From Hypoxylon rubiginosum (Eukaryota > Ascomycota > Sordariomycetes > Xylariales > Hypoxylaceae): DNA of 64,000 bases. Position 1 is the first letter of the stretch. Every line of letters begins with the position of its first letter. The stretch is taken from the NCBI GenBank assembly GCA_902806565.1, contig CADCXA010000021.1:1736001-1800000 (forward strand). The letters are read 5' to 3'. The notes beneath the pieces were generated by a model. The model was not told the DNA's origin. It made no database searches and saw nothing but the letters and a program-made list of their open reading frames with translations. The position numbers and the translations under genes were made by a program. Shown in pieces: positions 57,976 to 64,000 of the stretch.

Positions 57976-59901
57976 ATGTCTGGATCAGAAGCACTCCTAG
58001 AGTCCTTGTGGGCTGGGATAGATCCGGAAAATCTACTTTGCTTACATTGTGGCCACCAGATATCCTCCGACGCCGGTCTCGCTCGGACGTTCTCTCTGGC
58101 CAGCCTGATGCCGAGTGACAGACTGTACACACAATGTCTTGACGTCCCAAGCCTTTCTGAGACAATCCTTATATATCATCGCCACTTGAAATGCCTATTC
58201 GAATCAATACAATATGCAGCTATTTCACACGTATGGCATCCAGGAGTCGCAGATCTGCAGTACCGGAAGCACAAGGCCACAGCGTCGGTAGAATCTGTTG
58301 TACAAATTGTGCAGGAGATACCTGTTAAAGTCTGCCTTGGTTTAGCTCAAGGGCTGGGGCGGCCTTACGAAATTTGGCATGACTATATCAGCGTACCGCA
58401 ATGGCAACATCAAACGAAGAATCAAATCATCCGAAATATCCCCCAAATCTATGGCCGAGCAACCCTGACAGTTGCCTATCTTTCCGACGGCGATCCTGCC
58501 GATATCAAATCCATGCGGCATGGCAGCTCACTCAACGAAATATGTAGAGCTGTAAGCAACCTGTGCAATGCGAAATGGTTTAGCCGAGTGTGGACCGCAA
58601 TGGAGTACACACAAAGTCGCAATTTACGAACTATGTTAAAAGACTTTACCTTAGTTGAACAAGGCGTCGCCAACGAGCCACTATTCTACGAGCTTCTTGA
58701 AAGATGGCGGGCTCAAAACATGGCCATAGGTGATAGCATGACCACGGAAGAAATCGTGGGAATGGGCCATAATTTGGTCCCGTGGCAGTTGGGACCTCTC
58801 GAAACGGTTCGCCGACAAAACTGTGAGGGCATTCCAATAGCATTTGGTACAGCATACGAGCTACTCGCCCGTAGATGTGTCACTATCCCTCGTGATTTCT
58901 TTCATGGGCTACTAGGTGCATTGAATATGGATTTGGCAGAGTCGGATCTTAGTCCAGACACAACTACAGCACTGTCACAGGTAGCCCGACGGCATATCCT
59001 TCGCGGAGACTTCAGCTCCCTGTTTATGGTCCCTGCATCGTCCTTATCAGATCCTGACGAAGTCGACACAAGAAGTTACGGATATCAGGACCTAGTCCCT
59101 TTCGCCCTAGGCGATGAAGAGGCGCCCCCTACATTCATGACCCCCGTGTCTCGGTCAGAAAATCCCACTTTGATACTTGAAAATCTTGGCAGCGTTGGTC
59201 TCATTAAGCGACTCTACGGGAACCAAGGTGACATAAGCACCCTTCCTGCTCTATTCCAGCTTATCCTGAACAACTCTGGAAGCGACCTAAGCGCGTTTGT
59301 TAAAACAATTGCACGATTGTACGGCATTCATTTTGAACAGTTAGCCCAACGTCTCGAAAAGCTTGGGCTAAGTGTTCAACTCCAGGATCAGCTCAGCGAG
59401 ATTCACTCTTCAAAAACGCAGCTCATAGACAAGGTTGTTGGATGGATAGCTGATGTTTTGGGTATATTCAATGAGGACCCCGAAAATCGTATGACGCATC
59501 TCTCTCCAATGGCATTTCTCAACGGCCATGGGGGATCAGTGCATTTGAGCGATGCAAGCGCTATAGCAGGCGTGGATTGCCCCATGTGCGGTCAACGGTT
59601 TCTGATCCGAATCGCGCTACTGAAGAAAGAGTCAGAACTTTTGAATGCTACAGTATATCGCGTTCCTGGTTTGAAGTACACGTTTAGCCTCCGAGGGGGC
59701 GCTGGGTTCATAATCAAGAACAAATGCATCATTGGGCGCTTTGTCTGGGGCGTTCCTACATGTGATTGCAATGTTATGGAAGAGGTCGAAATCATCTCGA
59801 GTGGCTTGCCATTACCAAAACCAAACACATCTCAATATGGTTCTTCGGAAAACAAAGGGTGGTACCCTGTTCGAGTTCATGGGAGAATTAAACTTTCCTA
59901 G
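57976..59901 (+). CDS. Divergent HET-like domain protein
   Basis: Single exon, 641 aa, intact. Seen: AAISHVWHPG (about 81-90) in place of the usual LSYVWG; YEIWHDYISVPQWQHQ (131-145) where HET proteins have WIDALCINQ; IPQIYGRATLTVAYLSD; and WFSRVWTAMEYTQSRN (201-216) where the family has WFTRVWVVQE. After this, CVTIPRDFFHGLLGAL matches the DPRD-K-YALLGL position. A CHCG-type pair near the N-terminus (LLCLHCG, 20-26) and a CPMCG pair (about 535-539) are possible zinc sites. The order and spacing support a HET fold with altered signature residues. HET proteins trigger incompatibility cell death; whether this one does is unknown. Repeats lie immediately upstream. Confidence 0.75.
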   Translation: MSGSEALLESLWAGIDPENLLCLHCGHQISSDAGLARTFSLASLMPSDRLYTQCLDVPSLSETILIYHRHLKCLFESIQYAAISHVWHPGVADLQYRKHKATASVESVVQIVQEIPVKVCLGLAQGLGRPYEIWHDYISVPQWQHQTKNQIIRNIPQIYGRATLTVAYLSDGDPADIKSMRHGSSLNEICRAVSNLCNAKWFSRVWTAMEYTQSRNLRTMLKDFTLVEQGVANEPLFYELLERWRAQNMAIGDSMTTEEIVGMGHNLVPWQLGPLETVRRQNCEGIPIAFGTAYELLARRCVTIPRDFFHGLLGALNMDLAESDLSPDTTTALSQVARRHILRGDFSSLFMVPASSLSDPDEVDTRSYGYQDLVPFALGDEEAPPTFMTPVSRSENPTLILENLGSVGLIKRLYGNQGDISTLPALFQLILNNSGSDLSAFVKTIARLYGIHFEQLAQRLEKLGLSVQLQDQLSEIHSSKTQLIDKVVGWIADVLGIFNEDPENRMTHLSPMAFLNGHGGSVHLSDASAIAGVDCPMCGQRFLIRIALLKKESELLNATVYRVPGLKYTFSLRGGAGFIIKNKCIIGRFVWGVPTCDCNVMEEVEIISSGLPLPKPNTSQYGSSENKGWYPVRVHGRIKLS

Positions 59902-60122
59902 TCGTTTTGTTCAAGTTTTTCACATCTATTTCAACATAGATTTAGCTCGTATGTTGGTTCAAATGCTCTGAGTTTACACATGATTATTATGTCGAATTCC
60001 TTTCTGTGGGAGCTTGTATTATATAATTTTAAAATTTATAAAATTCATAAAAACGATCACGGCTGAGTTCGCATTCTACGCAGTTACGAGAAACAGGAAT
60101 TATTTTTTTTGAAGCAGGTTAG
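59902..60122. other. Spacer
   Basis: Short 3' flank of the HET-like gene; nothing recognised. Confidence 0.3.
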
Positions 60123-60452
60123 CTAACTGTTGACCTCGTCATCCTTCACCATCAGAGTTTCTGCGCTTCTCCAGAGCTGTTCGTTTAAGTACCTAGGTGC
60201 AGGGTCCGCCGATGTTGCGACCGATATCACGATGCATTGCGCGAGACAAATTATGAGACTGCTGATGATCAAGTTGTCATCCGAAGCAAGTGTATGTATA
60301 ATAGCATATTTGACGCCCAGACGCGCAAAAACACTAAAGCCCGCCGCTATGAAGAGGAGGCAGATGATGAACTGAGTCAGATGACTGTTCATTCTGAGCT
60401 CGCCCTCGGTGTTGTTCATTGTCGGCTCCAGCGATATGCATGGCCAAATCAA
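60123..60452 (-). pseudogene. Membrane-protein fragment, SAT4/PTH11-like N-terminus
   Basis: Minus-strand frame of 109 codons. Two hydrophobic helices are seen: LTQFIICLLFIAAGFSVFARLGVKYAI and SDDNLIISSLIICLAQCIVIS. The pattern of a first helix with ARLGVKY followed by ...SDD and a second helix resembles the start of fungal rhodopsin-like (SAT4/PTH11) membrane proteins, which have seven helices. The remaining helices are not found downstream, so this is either a fragment or a first exon whose partners I cannot see. An independent small membrane protein cannot be excluded. Confidence 0.4.
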
Positions 60453-61440
60453 CTAGTACAAATCTTCACACGTATTTATAGCATCCAATGTAACCCATCA
60501 CATTGGGTGATATAGTAATGAAACGCTATAGGAACTAAACCAACTCTATTTGCAATGCGACGGCGTATCATGATTGATGGCGTCCTTCAAGAATAAAGGA
60601 TTACGTAGATGAGTTTCTGGCCTCAAAGAGGACTTCTGTTGACAGTTAATTCGCGTAGCTGTAAGCGGACACATGTTTTACCGAAGACTTAAAACGCAGC
60701 GTGTGCGACCTCGGACACGCGTTTCGTTAAAATAAAGAAACTTATTAATTACAACACGAATTAAATGCCTCAGACACAAAAGCCCATAGGATTGTAGGGG
60801 AATCCTCTGTGGTCGTAAAGAGAAAGTGCTAAACTGCAGTCACCTCGGTGATAATCATTGATGTAAGGTTAATTCCAGTGGCTTGCATCTGGAGTTACAC
60901 CAAAAACATAGCCTCATGTAGGCTGGGCAAGTTATCAGACTATTGTAACGTATCCGCGGACTTGGGTATCCAAGTTAGGTTACCATTCGGATCCTGTCCG
61001 TGGGGGTCCAATCTCTAAAGAATGCAAAAGCTTATACTGGTTCTATGCAGCTGTGAGGGTGGTTTTAATACGATTTTAATACGACCGCGACAAACCGACA
61101 AACCGACCGACCTGTGGTGTCATGGCCCAGCCAGGATACAAGGAAGGAAAAAAGAGTAAATAGAACACAATGAAAGGACAAAGAAAAAGGAATTGAATAA
61201 ATTGCAGACGGAAAGCATGAAGTTCTCTAAGCTAAGAGGTCTAAGAGGTAGGAGAAGAGGAGAAAAGGGGAAGAGGAGTGGTGGTTAAGGCTTATGTAAC
61301 AAGGTCACGTGTATCCCACGACACGACGATCCGTAGATAAATGCTTAGGCCGTCAGGGCTAAGATAAAAGAGCTTGAATTAAGTAAAATTAATTATTTGA
61401 AAGGTTTTTTTTATATAGATAATATTATACTGAATATAAT
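60453..61440. other. Gene-free spacer
   Basis: About 1 kb without a supported gene: 3' flank of the lipoxygenase gene and intergenic sequence. A purine-rich stretch (GAAGAGGAGAAAAGGGG) lies at about 61250-61285. Confidence 0.4.
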
Positions 61441-63355
61441 TCACACGCTTAAGAAGAATGGAATCTGCGCGGGATCCATCGCCTTCCATACGAAAGGCAT
61501 ACCCTGACACAGCCCGGCCCCGTCGAACGTCCTCGTGCTGATCGTGTCGCTGATCTCCCGCATCTCCGCCATGAACCGCTCGTTCGCGGCCGCGAGCCGC
61601 GCGGGCTCCCGCCGCAGCAGCGCCTCGTGGTCGAACATGTGCAGCAGCGTCCCGCGCGCCCCCGCCAGCCGCGGCCGGTTGAAGCGGGCCAGGAGCGCGA
61701 TCTGCCCGACGGCGGCCCGCGCGCCCGGCAGGTACGGCAGGAGGCTCGCGACGCCCCGCGCGCCCGGCGGCGGCGCGTACAGGGCCGCCGGGTGCAGCGG
61801 GAGCACGCCCGAAGTGGCGACGGGCGTGCCGGCGTTGAGCACGTGGTGCGACACGCCGCCGAGCCATGCCATGTGCGTGAGGACGTCGACGAGCGTCTCG
61901 GCGCGCGCGAGAGACGCCGCCGCGGGAAAGTCGAGGACCCGCGCGGGGCCGCGGGCCTCGACGGCCCAGGCCTGCAGCTCCCAGTCGTACGCCACCGCGA
62001 GGTCGCTCTCGTAGTAGGCGTCCACGAAGGCGCGCACGAAGCGCCGGATGACCGGCAGGATCCGCGCGCCGTCCTCGTAGAACGGGAAGTGCGGCAGGGC
62101 GGGGCCGTGCGCGCTGTCGATGAGGCCGCGCCGCCGCAGCTCCGCCTCGAAGTAGTTCGGGGCGAAGGCGCCGGCCCCCGCGGGGTAGAACTCGGTGGCG
62201 AACCGCCGGACGGCGTGGTTGTTGAGGGCGAAGGTGTCGTCGAAGAAGCCGCCCTCGTTGAAGAGCACGGCCTCTCCGACGGGCCGTATCGCGTACGCTT
62301 GGTGCATGAGCCGGTCCAGGAGCGCGAGCACCGGGTGCTTGCCGCTCATGCTGCGAAGCGCTGCGTGGTGTACGATCTCCGCGACCGCGTGCGAGTTGGC
62401 CAGGTGAAAGATTTGTCCGTGGAAGAGGTCATTCTGGTTAAACATGGCTTTGGCTAGCAGCCAGTCGTTTTCCTCGTCCAGCGGCGTGTATATCAAATCG
62501 CTGCCGACGTTCGTCTTGATGGCTAGGGGTAGCAATTGGTTGGACCTGAGGTCCAAGTAGAAATACGCCTGGCAGCCGGCAACGTATCTACCTTTCGTTG
62601 TCGGATAGTCTTTTTGATAGCTATGGTCTACAAAAAACAGCAGTCCGTCTTTGTGAAGTGCAGTAAGGTACGACCCGGTGAGAGCTATGACTACTTCGTT
62701 GTCAAGCTCGAAGGGTAAACTGTCGACTAGTGGATGCAGCCGGCGAATGGAGTACGGGTTGGACGAAAGGCGTTCCATGGCAAAGAGCAAGTCCGATGTG
62801 AAGTTGGCGAGCTCTCCGGAAGCAATACCGGTAGGTACCGAACCTTGCCATTGTCCTTCATATAGCAGGTGATAGTCTTCCAACTTTTGTATACCTCCAG
62901 CCTGTAGAACATTAGAATGTGTCGAAGCAAGACGATATAGGTTGTGATGGAGACATTTGAATATGAATATATATACATACCTGTTTTATAGCCGTAAGGA
63001 CAGCCGCTTCTTCCTCGCCCACGGTCTCTACAAGCCACCTTGCATCTTTGTACCATTGATCCTGATGTTGCTGTACCATAGCACCACCAAGGACTCCCGT
63101 GGGAAAGAAAGAGGTATTGCCGAGGAGTGAAGGGCCATATAAAAATCCGGCTCGTCTATCTTCCATTTCCATCCGTCGCGAAAACGGGTCTGGGTCTTCA
63201 ATTGGTAGTAAGAGTGACTGCTGGGGCGGGCTGAGAGGAACTTGAGTGCTTCGCCATGACTGCCCCTGCGATCTAAAGGATAGAGACTGCGGGTAGATAG
63301 ATGGCAAGCCGGCTACGGGCACAACTATCAAATACAGAATTGAGAGAAACATCAT
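61441..63355 (-). CDS. Secreted lipoxygenase, fungal Mn-type
   Basis: Two exons on the minus strand: 63355-62981 and 62901-61441 (611 aa), intron 79 nt (GTATGT...CTACAG), phase 0. Seen: a signal peptide (FLSILYLIVVPVAGLPS, about 1-18), the metal-binding pair in FHLANSHAVAEIV (His291 and His296), a third His and an Asn in SHHVLNAG (His477, Asn481), and a C-terminal Val611 whose carboxylate is the last ligand. Other family blocks: AKAMFNQNDLFHGQ, SGKHPVLALLDRLMHQ and EGGFFDDTF. Length, secretion and terminal Val match fungal manganese lipoxygenases, which oxidise linoleic/linolenic acid outside the cell. The metal is inferred; Fe cannot be excluded. The 3' two thirds are very GC-rich, with sharp contrast to flanking DNA. 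Confidence 0.93.
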
Positions 63356-64000
63356 GATAACGTATAGTGACTCTGGTTATTCAGGAAATCAGTATTAACG
63401 TTGAACAAAGGGAGCCCCGGCTACTGATAGATATTAAACCACCCGCAATCCTTCTCGCAATCCTTCTAACTATTTCCTTGAAGAGACTACCATGATAGCA
63501 GGTAGCTTCTACACGATCACTGCGGCGGGCAACTCCCCGAGCCGATGGGGAGCCACGACTAGTGCTCACTCAATGGCGATGCCGATAACTCATTCTCCGA
63601 GTGTGGTCATATGATCCTTCGTCGTCCTGGCAAAATGCCCAGGCTTTTGCCAACCGAGATATTTGAATCAGCCGCTAATGCAGCATGGTTTGTGCCTTCT
63701 GCTCTGTAACGTCTTTCCCAAGCCCAATCTCACAACAAGTGATGCATGTGAAAGGCGTCAGGCTGCATGCAAAATCCTAAAAGTCCCAGGAAGAAGTAAC
63801 GTGGCAAAGGTTCCTTCGTCCAACTGTTCTAATACTATGTTGACAACTAAAGGGGTATATCAGGAATAAGCCATCAACCAAATAACAGCAATTGCTAGTT
63901 AATATCGTATCTAGTGGTTAATTCTTATAGGATCTACTATACAGTAGATAATTGTCAGTCTTCGTCTTGCTAATAGCCCTTAAAAGCGATAGTAAGAAAA
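63356..64000. other. Upstream flank of the lipoxygenase gene
   Basis: About 640 bases to the window edge with no supported gene; it would hold the lipoxygenase promoter. One short plus-strand frame (63663-63869) has no recognisable domain. Confidence 0.4.

Noticed and set aside
1..64000. CRISPR arrays, bacterial operons or prophage
   Set aside because: Nothing of this kind is expected or seen; genes have spliceosomal introns and eukaryotic families.

Overview
The window is nuclear DNA of a filamentous ascomycete (Pezizomycotina, most likely Sordariomycetes). The basis is: genes with short GT-AG introns of about 50-100 nt; recognisable fungal families (CYP52 and CYP65-type P450s, HET-domain proteins, MIC60, a fungal Mn-type lipoxygenase, DUF3431, a Ure2-like GST); eukaryotic tRNAs; and one sharply bounded, extremely A+T-rich block of the kind left by repeat-induced point mutation (RIP). 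The exact taxon cannot be fixed from the sequence alone.

Layout. 0-9 kb: a CYP52-type P450, a 4 kb gene-free stretch, an Ala/Ser-rich secreted protein with Kex2 sites, 11-residue repeats and a probable GPI anchor, and a small eight-cysteine protein with a hidden in-frame intron. 9-15 kb: a broken HET-domain gene, an isoprenylcysteine-methyltransferase-like membrane protein and a five-exon GST. 15-31 kb: a CYP65-type P450 pseudogene (minus strand) split by a 13.9 kb AT-rich element at 16165-30071. That element begins TC, ends with a perfect 11-bp-arm hairpin, 8 nt and CTAG, and lies between host A and T. Removing it rejoins the P450 reading frame exactly, so I read it as a RIP-saturated Helitron. 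31-36 kb: a MetE-fold-like gene with one in-frame TAG, an initiator tRNA-Met, a MEMO1-family gene and a methyltransferase remnant.

37-56 kb is a conserved housekeeping block: an Sso1-type syntaxin, a large disordered protein with a C-terminal membrane anchor, SAC1 phosphoinositide phosphatase, a Rab5 GTPase, MIC60 and folylpolyglutamate synthase, then two tRNA-Gly genes 8 nt apart. 56-64 kb is accessory: a DUF3431 gene, a small repeat mosaic (tRNA-like modules and a 170 bp MITE-like inverted-repeat element), a divergent HET-like gene, a membrane-protein fragment and a secreted lipoxygenase.

The strongest observations are the boundary-resolved Helitron insertion and the Kex2/11-mer repeat protein. 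SAC1, Rab5 and the syntaxin all act in membrane identity and traffic, but the housekeeping genes show no sign of being an operon-like unit. The decayed P450, MetE-like and methyltransferase genes beside a GST could be remains of a metabolic cluster; this is inference only.
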